Source: Timema cristinae (taxonomy: Eukaryota > Arthropoda > Insecta > Phasmatodea > Timematidae). Taken from it: 64,000 bases of DNA. Location of the stretch: contig JBCFYV010000573.1 in assembly GCA_039000515.1 (NCBI GenBank), positions 1 through 64,000 of the forward strand. Direction: 5' to 3'. The notes under the pieces were generated by a model that was not told where the DNA came from, made no database searches, and was given only the letters and a program-made list of their open reading frames with translations. This document shows, one piece after another, positions 35,906 to 48,274 of this stretch. Every line of letters begins with the position of its first letter. Within the stretch, counting starts at the first letter, position 1. Position numbers and translations under genes: made by a program.

Positions 35906-36379
35906 ACAGGGATCCCCAGAAGAACCAGTATTGTTACGAACTCTTCCTTCTATCCAGAAAAACTATAATCAATACCCCCACTTTACCTTTACCACTGTAC
36001 GTCATAACAATTAATTTTAAGTCGCTAACTGTGATATGGGTTTTTGTGTATTTCCACTACCTGCTTATTAAATAATGGATCCTGTCAAAACCTGTGCGAC
36101 CTCTGTACCGAGTCATAGTTTCACGGGACAATCCCGCAGTTAACAAGGGCCTAAGTCCATCAGCGTTTCATTTATATTAAACCCTTACTAGATACTTATA
36201 GTTTCTTTGAAAAAATTCTTGCGGTATTATTTAAATATTTGATACTCCCTTTCATTTAACCTTTGTTTTTAAAAAAAACTACAAAAAGTCCCCAAAAACG
36301 GTATTAAAGGGAAATATAAATAGCACCCACAGTTTCTCATTTCTTTCCGTTATTTTTAGTTTTCTAAAAAACTTTTTCG
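35906..36379. other. Non-coding stretch
   Basis: No gene or repeat was recognised; AT-rich. Confidence 0.4.
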
Positions 36380-36775
36380 ACAAAATAACTCAACAGGAAT
36401 TTATTCAGGGAATAGAAAAACTTGAAATTTTTCAGGTAAGTTGAAAACCCAAATTACTTTAAGGAAAAATTTAGGGCTGAAAAAATTCATAGATATTGAG
36501 AACTAAATTTTTCAGGAAAAATTAGAGCTAGAAAAATTCAGAGTAAAAGAGAACTAGAATCATTCTGGAAATTTAGAAATTTTAATTATTTAGGGGAAGT
36601 TGAAATCTATTATTTTTTAAGAATTGAAAAATTTCCCCCGGGAATTGAGAACTAGAATTATTCCTTGGAAAATTGAGAAAATAGAATTATTCCAGGGAAA
36701 TCTAGAATTTCCCCCGGGGAAAATTGGAAAATATAATTATTTCCCGGGAAATGTAGAACTATAACTACCTGAGTA
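36380..36775. repeat. Degenerate 28-bp tandem repeat
   Basis: The core GGGAAATTGAGAACTAGAAT followed by TATTCCAG recurs with many changes, including CCCCCGGG variants. It is strongly degenerate. Confidence 0.65.
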
Positions 36776-36849
36776 AATGGAAGAGAGCGTAATCGTCCAG
36801 GAAAAAATGGACCAAAATTGGCGCATAGAAGTTTATTTAAATATGAGAT

Positions 36850-37110
36850 AATCGATTATCTCATATCCCAATGTCGACCTCCCAAGGTTTTTTCCAAGAT
36901 GGCGCCTCACTATATCCCTCCCGCAGTGCATTACCGCATCTGGATGAGTTCGCCTGACTGAAGAAGAAGGGAAAATCCTCGTACCCCCTCCCCCTCCCCT
37001 CCTCGTCTTCAGGCGTCGGGGCCCGCCACTCTGAAAGCCTCGCTCCGTTCGGGACCCCCCCTTCAGGTGCTAACTCCCGGGCAATTAACCGACCCCCCAT
37101 TACTGGCCGT
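36850..37110. other. GC-rich island in AT-rich DNA
   Basis: A compact segment of much higher GC than its flanks, beginning near CCAAGATGGCGCCTC (36893-36907). That string contains AAGATGGCG, a core that resembles YY1-type promoter sites. The minus strand has a 79-codon frame (36861-37100) with RLIARELAPEGGVPNGARLS and an acidic, arginine-rich part. Other GC-rich segments in the window look coding, so this may be a promoter or first exon. No splice site or TATA box was certain. Confidence 0.35.
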
Positions 37111-37639
37111 CACTGCTACGACCATCTCCCAAATACACAAACCAACAGTATAGGCACTGTGCGTTGATACATACAGCGCTGGTAGCGTAAAGTTGAAACA
37201 CAAAAGTGAAGCTCATCGCTGAATTATTTTGGAAAAGACCAGATTTATAGTTTAATAATCATTGGCTTTACCCCGAGATCAGCTGTAAGTTGGTCTTTAA
37301 TCATTTGTCAGACCTCGATTAGGAGATTGTCGAGCAAACCCGGGAAACCATTCTCCGATCAAAACAATAACGTACACCAAGTTAAACAAAACATGGTCCG
37401 TAGCGCGGACACATGGGGTCTCGTCGAACTAAAAAGTTTTCCTATAAATTTAAAAATAAAAAAACAAAACGACGCCCCCTATGTTCTTTCACAGTTCGTA
37501 GCATTTAAGAAAGTAGTGGGGTTAAGAAAATTGTCCCTGATTCGATACCGTGTCTGTTTTTTTTTCATTTAATTACCGTTTCCCTTTGATTGAAAATCTG
37601 CAAAATAAACCATTGAGGGTACTTTTAAAACACTTTTAT
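37111..37639. other. Non-coding stretch
   Basis: No gene recognised. The 81-codon frame at 37327-37572 lacks any known motif. Confidence 0.4.
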
Positions 37640-38299
37640 TAAAAGGAGCTCTTAAGATCATATCTTCGCTGCAGCTTAAGACATTTGTGTAGGGGCTCTT
37701 AAGATCATAGCCCGTTGACGCTTAAAACACTGTGCAGTCTTTAAGATCATACCCTCGCTGCAGCTTAAGACACTTGTACAGGAGCTCTTTAAAATCATAT
37801 CCTGGCCCAGCTTAAGTCACTTTTGTAGGGGCTCTTAATCATACCCCTTTCTGCAGCTTAAGACACTTGTCAGGGCCTTTTGGATCATACCCCCCCGCTT
37901 TCAGCTTAAACACTTGTTAGGGCTCTTAAGATCATACTCTCGCTGCAGCTAAGACACTGTGTAGGAGCCCCTTTTAAAATCATACCCTCACTGCAGCTTA
38001 ATACACTTGTGTAGGGGCCTTTAAAATCATACCCTCGCAAAAGCTTAAAAACTGTGTAGGAGCTCTTAAGATCATACCTCCTGACGCTTAAGTCACTGTA
38101 CAGAGCCTCTAAAATCATATCCTCGCTGTAGCTTAAACACTTTTGCAGAGCTCTTTTAAGATCATATCCTGCTGCAGCTTAAGTCACTTGTTAGGAGCTC
38201 TTAAGATCATACCCCTCGCTGCAGCTTTAAAACACTTGTGTAGGAGCCCCTTAAGATCATACCCCGCGGGAAGCTTAAGACCTTTTGGGAGGGCTCTTA
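37640..38299. repeat. 47-bp minisatellite, about 14 copies
   Basis: The unit is GTAGGAGCTCTTAAGATCAT, ACCCTCGCTGCAGCTTAAGA, CACTTGT. It carries CTTAAG twice and CTGCAG once. It is noisy, with expanded runs of C and A. Confidence 0.92.
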
Positions 38300-39314
38300 G
38301 TAATAATACTTTCTCAACATTTTCCCGGGGGGCTTGTGCTCTAACTAGGTTAGGGTAGCTACACGTCTAAAAACTTTTAAAAAAATTTATGCAAATATGC
38401 ATAAAAAACATCAAAAATATGCACTTAAAAGTCAACTAGAAAAAAAAAACTTGGTTTTTCAATACAATTTTATTAAAATTCACAAACATTTTTTAATCCA
38501 AAATTATTTGATGAAAATTAAACAAAAAGCACAAAATTACTAGAATTGACTTATAAATCAATAAAACAAGCATAATTGCACCCTTTAAAAAACAACATTA
38601 AGTAATAAGTTTCGAACGCAAAAAGTTGCCTTTGTCAGCGAGGTTATTTCTTTTACTGTGAGAATGGAGTCCTTTTTACACCACACGACACTATTGGGAC
38701 AAATTCAAATTTACAATGTCAATTTAAAAAAGTTATTCCCTGCGTCAAGGTTGTTCATTTTGCAACAACCCCCCTTATAATGTTTTAGTTGGGTTTATAA
38801 CCTGTATTTTTTTGACAGCACTTGGTTTAATTTAAATTTAAAGAAATCCTTTTCTTGAGTTTAGTTAATCCTTTAAACATACTGTAGCATTGGGCCACAA
38901 GAAATAAACAAAAACTCGTACTCCCCCCCCATCACACTGCTCCCCGCGTCCCAAACGCAATACAACTAAACGCACCAAACGACATAATTGAGACTGATCG
39001 CCGGGTTTTGTGAAAATAGAAGCAAAGAACTTGAGTTGCAAAGAGCTCTACGGCAAAGACATTTTACTTGAACAATTTAGGATTACGTCGAAAAAGCCTA
39101 GAAAGCTTTGGTCTTCGCATATTTTGTTCCCGAATGTTCAATTTCTTTTGCCCCCCGGGCCTTTTCCCGTCATTCAATTTTCTTTGGGTTTGTATTGTAT
39201 ATATAAGTGGTGCAGGGCAACCCGTCGTCACTCCCTTACTTTATTAAGGTTGAGGAAGGAGAAGTTCCGGGTTTTAGAGTTGAAAAATGTAAGATCTAAA
39301 TTCCTTTTGGCTTC
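38300..39314. other. AT-rich non-coding stretch
   Basis: A plus-strand frame of 102 codons (39010-39318, non-ATG start) reaches the AT microsatellite. It has no motif I recognise. No other gene. Confidence 0.35.
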
Positions 39315-39450
39315 GTAATTGATTTATTTATATATATTTTATATAATATTATATATTTATATATAATATATATATATTTATATTTATATATATATATTAA
39401 TATTTTATATATATAATATAAAAATTTATATATTAAATATTTATATAATG
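39315..39450. repeat. (TA)n-rich low-complexity tract
   Basis: Almost pure A and T with repeated TATATA, TTTATA and AATATT strings. Confidence 0.9.
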
Positions 39451-39810
39451 TTTTTTCTAATCTTTTTTCTAAATTCCTTTTCGGCCTTTTGGTAAACATT
39501 TTGTACAAATATATTTGAATCTTTTATTTGTATTCGTGTAGTCAATTCAAAAATCGTTAGAGACAATATCGATCTAATCATTCTCTGAGGTGAGTGATTA
39601 TTGACAGAAAAAATCGACTTTCCCTTAAACCCTTGGGTTAATGCCGGAAATTTAATTCTGTTAGTTACGCAGAAACATCTTGAATTTTAGTAAAGAATTG
39701 GATCTTTGTAAAGCGTTAAATTTAACTTGGTTCCTGAAAGATTTTTTTCTATTATGTCGTTTAAGATTTAGTTTGTTATTATGCATTGAAAAGGTTCTAA
39801 TGAATATTTT
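39451..39810. other. Non-coding stretch
   Basis: No gene or repeat was recognised. Confidence 0.4.
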
Positions 39811-40040
39811 GTTATGCATGATATTGTTTAGCGTTAGTTTTTTAATGGATGTAGGCTAATTATTTTGAAGACTCTTATGGCTAATTGTAAATAACTTATG
39901 AGACGTGTTTAATTTTAAATTGTCTTATTTGTTATGGCTTTGATATTGTTTTAGCGTTATTTTTTAATGGATGTAGGTTAATTATTTTGAACGACTTCTT
40001 GTGGACTAATTGTAAATAACTTATGAGATTATTTACTTTT
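39811..40040. repeat. Tandem duplication, two copies of about 120 bp
   Basis: GATATTGTTTAGCGTTA, TTTTTTAATGGATGTAGG, AATTATTTTGAA and CTAATTGTAAATAACTTATG occur in the same order from 39811 and again from 39932, with a few substitutions and indels. Confidence 0.85.
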
Positions 40041-42285
40041 AAATGATTAAATGAAGATAATATTTCACGATAATTTATTACGCAGGGAAATATGAAAAAT
40101 TTGAAGTCGTGATCTACAGCTAAGTTATTACAGGGCTAATCCTCATTTGATTATCTGTTCTTTAATGCTGGCGCTCAATATATATAAATTGTCATACCTT
40201 TTTTTTTTGAAACTTCGCCTGCTACCAAATATATTAAAATAACGGCTTGTTTGGAAACTTTTGTAAATTTTAATGATTATTTAGTCATTTTTTTCTTATT
40301 ATATCTCTCATATGAATTAATGTCTTATTAAATAAATATCAACTTTAAGCCACTTCATGCTTATTTAGTTGATTGGTTTACCATATCCCCTTAGTTGTGT
40401 AACCTTTAATTTTTTTTTTTTTACTTTAATTCTGATTTCTATGAGGTTAACCGTCACATATCATCTTTCGCAACTGGTGTGAGTTGCGAGATTTGAGTTT
40501 AGACTCCTCTAACTCGGTATTCAAAGCACATAACTCCAATAGCTCACTCCTATTGCACCCCTTTTCCCCCTCCCTTTTACTTGTGTTATTTGGACCTCCA
40601 TTTGTTCCTTATTTTGTTAAGAGGGATTGATAATCCCTTCGCTTCTAGTTTAGAATTGCAGTTGAAATGCAAGCTAATTTAGCTTTGATAAAAATCAAAT
40701 CTCTTGAATACCTTTTTTTCTCTGAATATCCTGTGCTCTTAAATTCTCTGCGCTTCTTCAGAGTCAAATTCATTAACAATTTTTCTTCACAGTTCAAAAT
40801 TTTCAGCGTGATACACAGCATACAAGTTCCCCATCTTGTAATGATCGGCCCGGTTGGAAGTTAAACGTCCCCGAAACCTCTGCACATGATTTGTGCTTTG
40901 AGAAAAATCTTTTTCACAGATTATATAGCAACGTTAACGTCTGAATAAATATTGCGAACTAAGTCAGCTACCGTGTAAATCATGTGCTAAACAGGTCACA
41001 TGTATCCTTTTGGGGACAGATCTGAAGTCTTCGCTTGGCTTTGCACACATCCGGTGCAGCAGCATTACAAACCAATAGCATTTTTATCATACAAAACCCC
41101 AAACGACCACATTAAGCTCAGAAAATCTTTGAAAAAGTGGAAGTTTGTTGAATGATTCACTTTTTCCAACACTTTTAGAGTCAGCAGATATGATTTTTTT
41201 TGTTTCTTCTTTAACCCCAAATATACCAAGACAAAATTTGTTAACCATCTTTGATCTTCATTGGTTTTCCATCCAAAGATACCCAAATACTTTGTTGATC
41301 CTTACTTTCTCTTAATTTGTTTAATGTTGCTGTGTATAATTCGAAAACATATTTTTTCCTTGATGTCAATTCTTCTGGAATATTCTGTTTTCATGTACTT
41401 TTCCAGATAGCTGCAAAGAACTTCATTCTTTAATTAGCCATGGAATGTCACAATAAATAAAAACCTTACAAAGTTATTCAATAATTAGGCGATTTAGGTC
41501 CAGGCCTTGGCAAATCAGTAAAATCAGAAATTAACCCTTGTAGTTGGTTATTCTCCCTTTTTCGATTTAATTACTTTATATGTTTTCCGTTTGGAATGGT
41601 ACGTAACTTGAACTTTTTTGGTTGACACACAAGAAACATCGCAAATATTACAAAATAATAGACGCCCATCTGTTGTGAATCATCCTAGTTACTCAAAAAC
41701 TGATTTAAAATTACACTTGAACACATTTTTGTTCCGGCATCTTGAAGAGTTGGCATTAATGTAAATAGCAAGAACTGATGATATTAGTATTGTTAAACTT
41801 TCAACATTATACACAATCATGTTCCAGGTAACGTCACAAGACCACTCAAACCCTGGCAAAACCTCTTGGTACTTCCAAGAGGTCTGTGTTTTACACAAAG
41901 GTAAATAACACCCAGCCAAAAACACTTGAAGAGTTTGAGAATTTGCTAGTTAAAGGAAGTACTAATAAACCCACAGTCGAACTAAAATAGTTCAGACTAT
42001 TATCCTACTTACTGTACCTACTGTGATAGTGTTGTCTCCTTATGGGTTATGGCAAATTATTATTTACGACTTCACTTATATTCTGAAATGTATTTATAAA
42101 TACAAAAAAAGCTCTTTAAATAGACAAAGGTGCAAATTATGCATTAATACTCTAAAAAATTAAAATATGCATTATCAAAAAGTGTAAAACAAGTGCTATT
42201 ATAATAATAATAAGTATTTGTGCCTTATGTCATGCACCGTCCGACCTGTCCTTAACCCGGGTGTTCGTGGGTGTGTTCCTAACAG
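40041..42285. other. AT-rich stretch without a recognised gene
   Basis: Frames at 40667-40864, 41065-41286 (minus) and 41689-41925 (minus) are AT-driven and lack recognisable motifs. The last 30 bases form the pyrimidine-rich approach (GTGTGTTCCTAACAG) to the candidate exon at 42286. Confidence 0.4.
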
Positions 42286-42479
42286 AGTCGACCGGCAATG
42301 GGTGTGTGGTCACTGTTCCCGTACTTCCCAGGCGCAGTCAACTGAGGTCAGGCCGTGTCGCACCGAGTGCCAGAGGCGAGCAGAAGTGCCCGTTCTATCC
42401 TCCCTGGGACCGGGCCCCTCCCTGGACCGCCCCCATCTACCCCACGCAGTACCCGGGGAGACCCACCTTCCTGTGCCTC
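42286..42479 (+). CDS. Candidate internal exon, unknown product
   Basis: A GC-rich segment in AT-rich DNA, with a good splice acceptor just before it (TTCCTAACAG) and a donor just after (GTGAGC at 42480). The frame that ends in phase 0 encodes about 64 residues, including GNGCVVTVPVLPRRSQLRSG, KCPFYPPWDRAPPW and YPTQYPGRPTFLCL. These are rich in proline, arginine and aromatic residues, with three cysteines. A different frame from 42218 is also open, so the frame choice is inference based on splice fit and composition. The next candidate exon with matching phase is at 49682. No domain was recognised. Confidence 0.45.
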
Positions 42480-42497
42480 GTGAGCCATGCTTCTGGT

Positions 42498-43808
42498 TGA
42501 TGAGTCTCACTGAGAGGTGCAAAGGAGGTTGAAAGATAAGGAGGGAATGCTATTTATGATTCTCACTGTGAGGTGCAAGGAGGTGTAAATATATGGAGGA
42601 ATGCTATGTATATTCTCACTGTGAGGTCTAAGGAGGTGTAAATATATGGAGGGAATGCTATTTATGATTCCACTGTGAGGTGCAAGGAGGTGTAAATATA
42701 TGGAGGGGAATGCTATGTAGATTCTCTCTGTGGTCTAAGGAGGTGGAAAGATATGGAGGGAATGCTATTTATGATTCTCACTGTGAGGTGCAAGGAGGTA
42801 AATATATGGAGGGAATGCTATGTAATGATTCTCACTGTGAGGTCTAAGGAGGTTAAATATATGGAGGGAATGCTATTATGATTCTCACTGTGAGGTGCAA
42901 GGAGGTGTAAATATATGGAGGGAATGGCTATGTATGAATTCTCTCTGTGAGGTCTAAGGAGGTGTAAATATATGGAGGGAATGCTATGTATGATTCTCTC
43001 TGTGAGTCTAAGAGTGTAAATATATGGAGGGAATGCTATGTAATGATTCTCTCTGTGAGGTCTAAGTAGGTGGAAAGATATGGGAGGGAATGCTATTTAA
43101 TGATTCTCACTGTGAGGTTAAGGAGGAGTAAATATATGGAGGGAATGCTATTATGATTCTCTCTGTGAGGTCTAAGGAGGTGTAAATATATGGAGTGAAT
43201 GCTATGTATGATTCTCTCTGTGAGGTCTAAGGAGGTGTAAATATATGGAGGGAATGCTATGTATGATTCTCTCTAGGTCTAAGGAGGTGTAAATATATGG
43301 AGGGAATGCTATGTAGATTCTCTCTGTGAGGTCTAAGGAGGTGGAAAGATATGGAGGGAATGCTATTTATGATTCTCACTGTGAGGTGCAAGGAGGTGTA
43401 AATATATGATGGAATGCTATGTATGATTCTCTCTGTGAGGTCTAAGAGGTGTAAAATATAGAGGGAATGCTATGTATGATTCTCACTGTGAGGTCTAAGG
43501 AGGTGTAATATATGGAGGGAATGCATATTTATGGTTCTCACTGTGAGTGTAAGGAGTGTAAATATATGGAGGTAATGCTATGTATGATTCTCCCTGTGAG
43601 GTGTAAGGAAGTTGAAAGATATGGAGGGAATGCTATGTTTGATTCTCACTGGTGAGTGTAAGAGGTATGAAAGATATGGAGGGAATCTATGTTTGATTCT
43701 CACTGTGAGGTGTAAGGAGGTTGAAAGAATATGGAGGAATGCTATGTTTGATTCTCACTGTGAAGGTCTAAGGAGGTGAAAGATATGGAGGGAATGCTAT
43801 GTAGGATT
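42498..43808. repeat. 55-bp minisatellite, about 24 copies, partly dimeric
   Basis: The unit is GATTCTCTCTGTGAGGTCTA, AGGAGGTGTAAATATATGGA, GGGAATGCTATGTAT. In the first roughly 450 bp, units alternate between CTCACTGTGAGGTGCAAGG and CTCTCTGTGAGGTCTAAGG, giving a 110-bp dimer. Later units use mostly the second form, and the last few have GTTGAAAGATATGG. It starts 18 bases after the candidate donor at 42480. Confidence 0.95.
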
Positions 43809-44454
43809 TTTCATAGCAGGATGCAAGCTAGGTGTTTTATAGATACATAATGTTAACCACTTGAGTGTTCTGTTTAATTAAAGTGTTATTATCTTTGTAT
43901 TATTTTATTTTTTTATTTTTTTTATTGGAGATGTACAAACCTCTAAGTGTCAAACCGGAAGTCTTACCTTCCTCACTGTTATCATAGGAACTACAATCGA
44001 TGAAGCACGTAATTCACATCAACACGTAAGGTTTCATTCGAGAAAAGATTAAACATTTCCTCTAATCAAAACTCGTCAGTCCTTATAAATTACGTCTACA
44101 ATAATAACATATTAAAATTTTCAAGGATGTCGACGTTTCAAGACTCCCTGAACCAAAAAAGTGTTTTTTGTAATATCTATCTCTCTGTTACTGGGCTAGA
44201 AATCCAAAACATTTTAATCAATCAGGCTAAAACTTGGTTTCTAGAGTTTTCGATGAGTCTCCACACAGGTTGTTTGAATCATCAATATAAAACTATAACT
44301 AGTGAGTAGTTTACTTATTTGTGAAAAGATCAAAAAATAGATTTAATCAAAATCAGCTCTAATGATTTTTACAAAAACTAGTATCAAGGCACTTTTTAAC
44401 TTAGTTACTCTTTTGGTTTTAGACTCGAAATTTCATTGCCCACTTTTAAAAGTA
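43809..44454. other. AT-rich stretch between two arrays
   Basis: No gene recognised. If the two-exon model is right, it is intronic. Confidence 0.4.
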
Positions 44455-45245
44455 CACCACCTATCCTTCTAGAGCAAATTTCCCTACCATCAACCCATTA
44501 CAACCCTATCCCTATCTGAGCTTGTTCTACCATCCACCTTTTAAACCCTATCCCGGGTTTTGAATTAGATCATCCAGTCCACCTCATTTCATCCTATCCT
44601 ATTTTGAGCTAGTTCTATCCTTTCCACCTCATAACCCCCTTTAATCCCTATCTTGAGCTTGTTCTAACCAGTCCACCTCATTACTCTTTTCCGCTTGAGT
44701 TAGATCTATCCAGTCCACCTCATTTCATCCTATCTCTATTTTGAGCTAGTTCTATCCAGCCCCACCTCATTAAAACCCCTATACCTACTTGACTTTTTTC
44801 CCTAACCAGTCCACCTCTTTAAACTCTCTCCTGTTTTGGGACTTGTTCTAACTAGCCAAACCTAAATTACCCTTATCCCTGTCTTGACTACTTCTATCCA
44901 TCCACCTCTTTAAAACCCTATCTCTGTTTTGAGCAGTTCTAACCTTTCCCCCTAAATACCCTTTTCCCTGTATTGAGCTAGTTCTAACCAGCCCCACCTC
45001 TTTACCCTATAACTGCCCTTTGAGCTAGTTCTAACCAGCCCACCTAATTACCCTATCCCTGTCTTGAGCTAGTCTATCCAGTCTACCTCTTTCACCCTAT
45101 CCTTTTCTTGAGCTAGTTCTATCCATCTACCTCATTATTTCACCCTATCCTTATCTTGAGCAGTTCTATCCAGCCCTACCTCATTTCCCTATCCTTATCT
45201 CTCCACTTCCTCCAAAGCTATCCCCCCATCTGCGCTAGTTTTCCC
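44455..45245. repeat. About 45-bp minisatellite, about 17 copies, noisy
   Basis: The unit is approximately GAGCTAGTTCTATCCAGTCC, ACCTCATTACCCTATCCCTG, TCTT. The units are unevenly long and contain extra runs of A, C and T. A single isolated unit lies at 57391-57436. Confidence 0.9.
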
Positions 45246-47040
45246 CAAATGGTCCCTCTTCTATTGATTTTGCCAGTCAGTCCCTGAACAAGGTCACGCT
45301 GCACGTCTTGATTACTATAACAATGCTTTATGATAAACAGTATGTACTCGTTATATAGTAACCTCTTCCACAAATTTCATTAGCCTCGCCTATTTTGGAC
45401 CAAACAACTCTTCAAGAAACCTTTGTTTCCAACAACCAAATTTTGTTCTCGCCATTTAATTTAAGAAACCCCTTTCAAACAAATAGAGAACAATCGTGAA
45501 ATTATTGTTCACTATACTTGTTAAACATTATAAAGAAAAGGGCAAAATCATTTCCCATGAAGATTAATTTGAGGAAATTTTTACGTGGGTGTAAATTTCC
45601 CGTTTGGATCAACTATTTGAGATAGTAATAATCCCTTAACATTGAATATTTTATCAAATGTTTATTTTTCCGAGCTACGGTGTTTTTGGAACTAAACATT
45701 TTAGAAAAAATAATGTGAATCTGTAAATTGTTTTCGTTTATGCCTTTAAAACCCGGGAATGTAAAGCTCTTTTTGTCATTATATTTCTGCAGGAATGTTT
45801 CACTTAATCTTACGAGTTTAAAGGGTTCCATTTCCCATCTCGAGTGGAAATTCTGTGTGATCACCGTGAATTTTTTTTTATACTGGTTTGAAATTAATAA
45901 ATTCATTAACATTTTTAAATAACTTCACAATTTTTATAAAACGTAACATTTTTTGAAAATTTCTAAATTCTTTATTAAATGTAAAAAGTGTTTCTTTTTT
46001 CCGCTAAATGACTCACTTGTTTTAACACCTCATCCTGCGTACCATTTGATACGCTTATTAAATTACTAACTATAGTGGGTTTCATGGATTTGAAGGTTAT
46101 AAAAGGAAGTGTAACACAATTGCTTTTTAGGGAGATTTAAAATAAACCCTTTTTTGGGAAAACCCCCCTTGGAACACTGACCGATAATCCAACCGGATCT
46201 CCCCCGTCATCGATGGTCCATATATTACAAGAGTAGAAGTTAGACCAGGCGAACCCCCGAAACGGTCAGCTATTTTTCAGACATAAGCTTTGCATGAAAT
46301 TGTATTCCCCCAGGTTTTAATTCCTCCAACATTCCACTGAGGAAGAAGACAGAGGACCTAGCTCTGTGAAAGTCCGCCATGAAAAACCATAAAGTGTCGT
46401 GTAGCCAACATTGTACACTCCACTATTCATCTAACTTTTATATTTTGTTAACAGAACAAACTGGAGAGCATATACCCTGTCTAAACACATCTCGTCACTT
46501 TTTGACCTACGGACCGTTTTCCTCGCAATTTATCATGTATGGGAGAATAGCCACTGTTTTATATCAGTTTGTGTTTTTTTTTCCGAGTTGTTATAGATTT
46601 ATTAATATTAAATTTTTAGACACATTAAAATCCCGATGAAGGGGCGTTTTTAACACCATGAATAGAAATCAAAAGCCCTACTAAGTAAATTAATGTTACG
46701 GGCCCCCCGCACAGACTTATTCCTGCTTTTAAACTTAAAAAAGACATTTACTAAATACTCATATATTTTGTGAAATGAAAAAATATACATTTTTGCAGAA
46801 ACACTCCACCAAAGAGCATAACATTTAATAATAACACTTTTACAGAAAAGTTGAGAAAAGAAGAACCTTTTTCTACTAAAGAGAATAAAAATCAATTCAT
46901 ATTCAAAGACCTGAATAAAAAAATTATAGCCTGTTATATTATTTTGCCCCAAAGCACAAAAATGATTTTTTTTATAAAAATATGTTTAAAAATTTAAAAA
47001 ATGTTTACTTTGACTACTCCTACAGCTTTGCAATGGTAAG
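45246..47040. other. AT-rich stretch without a recognised gene
   Basis: Short frames occur on both strands (45613-45912 minus, 46379-46639 plus, 46650-46952 minus) with no recognisable domain. Near 46170-46260, ACTGACCGATAATCCAACCG then ATCTCCCCCGTCATCGATGG resembles a degraded inverted SINE head of family A. Confidence 0.4.
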
Positions 47041-47320
47041 GTATTTATTATTATTTTCACCGCGTCCAAAACCCTTCGGGTTAAACCACTTACCTAATGT
47101 GTAATGGTAGGGTGATTTGAGATGAAATTAAAGGGCTACAGTTTAACGTGGAATCCGAACCACGGTGGAGACCTGCATTCCTCACATTCACAAGATTCTT
47201 GCAGAGGTTTAAGGAATGGTTTGGTAATCAATAAAACTTTGCCGGACCGAGGAAATTTAACCCCGCCGCCCGCATAGAAGTCAACACCTTACCCTAGACC
47301 ACCAGTTCACCGCGGGAAAA
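47041..47320 (-). mobile_element. tRNA-derived SINE, family C
   Basis: From left to right: TTATTATTATTTTCACCGCG (inverted tail), CCCTTCGGGTTAAACC (shared 3' end), GGCTACAGTTTAACGTGG, TCCTCACATTCACAAG, then an inverted B-box GAGGAAATTTAACCCCG and the head CCCTAGACCACCAGTTCACCG. It matches 26957-27255 in reverse. Confidence 0.75.
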
Positions 47321-48274
47321 GGGATTTATGTATCTAAAAATTAAAGAGTTTTTGATCAAAAATTGGACATTTCCGATATTGTAAAATTTCCCTCACAGTA
47401 GTTTTCATGTTTAAAATCAGATAAAAAACCATTTTGTTTTCTAATCTTAAAACCGTTTCCTAATACGAATTTTAATCAAAATCGTTTTAAAACCTATATC
47501 GAGATTTTTTTTTCTTCTCCCCCTTAAATAACCCCTTAATTTAGGTTGTATAGATGATTTCAAACACCCTCTAAAAAATTTTTAAAAACCCAAATACCAA
47601 TTTAAACCTGATTGGAAAATGTTTGTACTCAAATCTCAGTACAACAGACAGATGATATGCCGAGAAACAAAGTTTCAAGCATGCGTTACAACAGTCATAG
47701 GAGTAGCCCCTGACACTACACACCTTGCATTTTGGGAGTAAGGCGGGCAGAACAAACCACAATTAATATAAACAACACCCAGTTAAATCAAAATGGGAAA
47801 TTTCTGAGGGTCCTACACACAGAAAGTGCTTGCACTATACATGTGCAGTGCTCGTCCTTTACTCTTAGCAACCCCGTTGTAAAAACGCGTTTGGGAACAC
47901 TTTGCTCCCCCAGCGCTAAACCCGAAAACTTTGAACAAAAATTAATGTTTTAGCATAGTTTTCCGGATGTAGTATACAGGGATTTTATATAACTTTGGTT
48001 TTAAAAACAAGGTATATTTGCAGTTTGGGGCCAAAAGTTTCCGACACCCTGTATATATATTTATATCCCCTACACGTCTTACCACCCTTCAGGTTATAGG
48101 CCATCTTAATAGTATGCTAATGGAGGGAACGTGGGTATCATTCAAAAAAAACCCAAACCCTATACACCCGGGTGGATTAAAACCCAGACCTCTTCACCAA
48201 AAAAAACCAAAAATTATATTTGGCCCCCCTGACCACAAACACAAGTTTTAAAAACTAACAACTTAACAACACTT
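47321..48274. other. Non-coding stretch with a SINE 3' remnant
   Basis: Near 48068-48115, CACGTCTTACCACCCTTCAG and GTTATAGGCC resemble the shared SINE 3' end in minus orientation. No gene recognised. The frames at 47732-47953 and 48018-48251 are unsupported. Confidence 0.4.
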
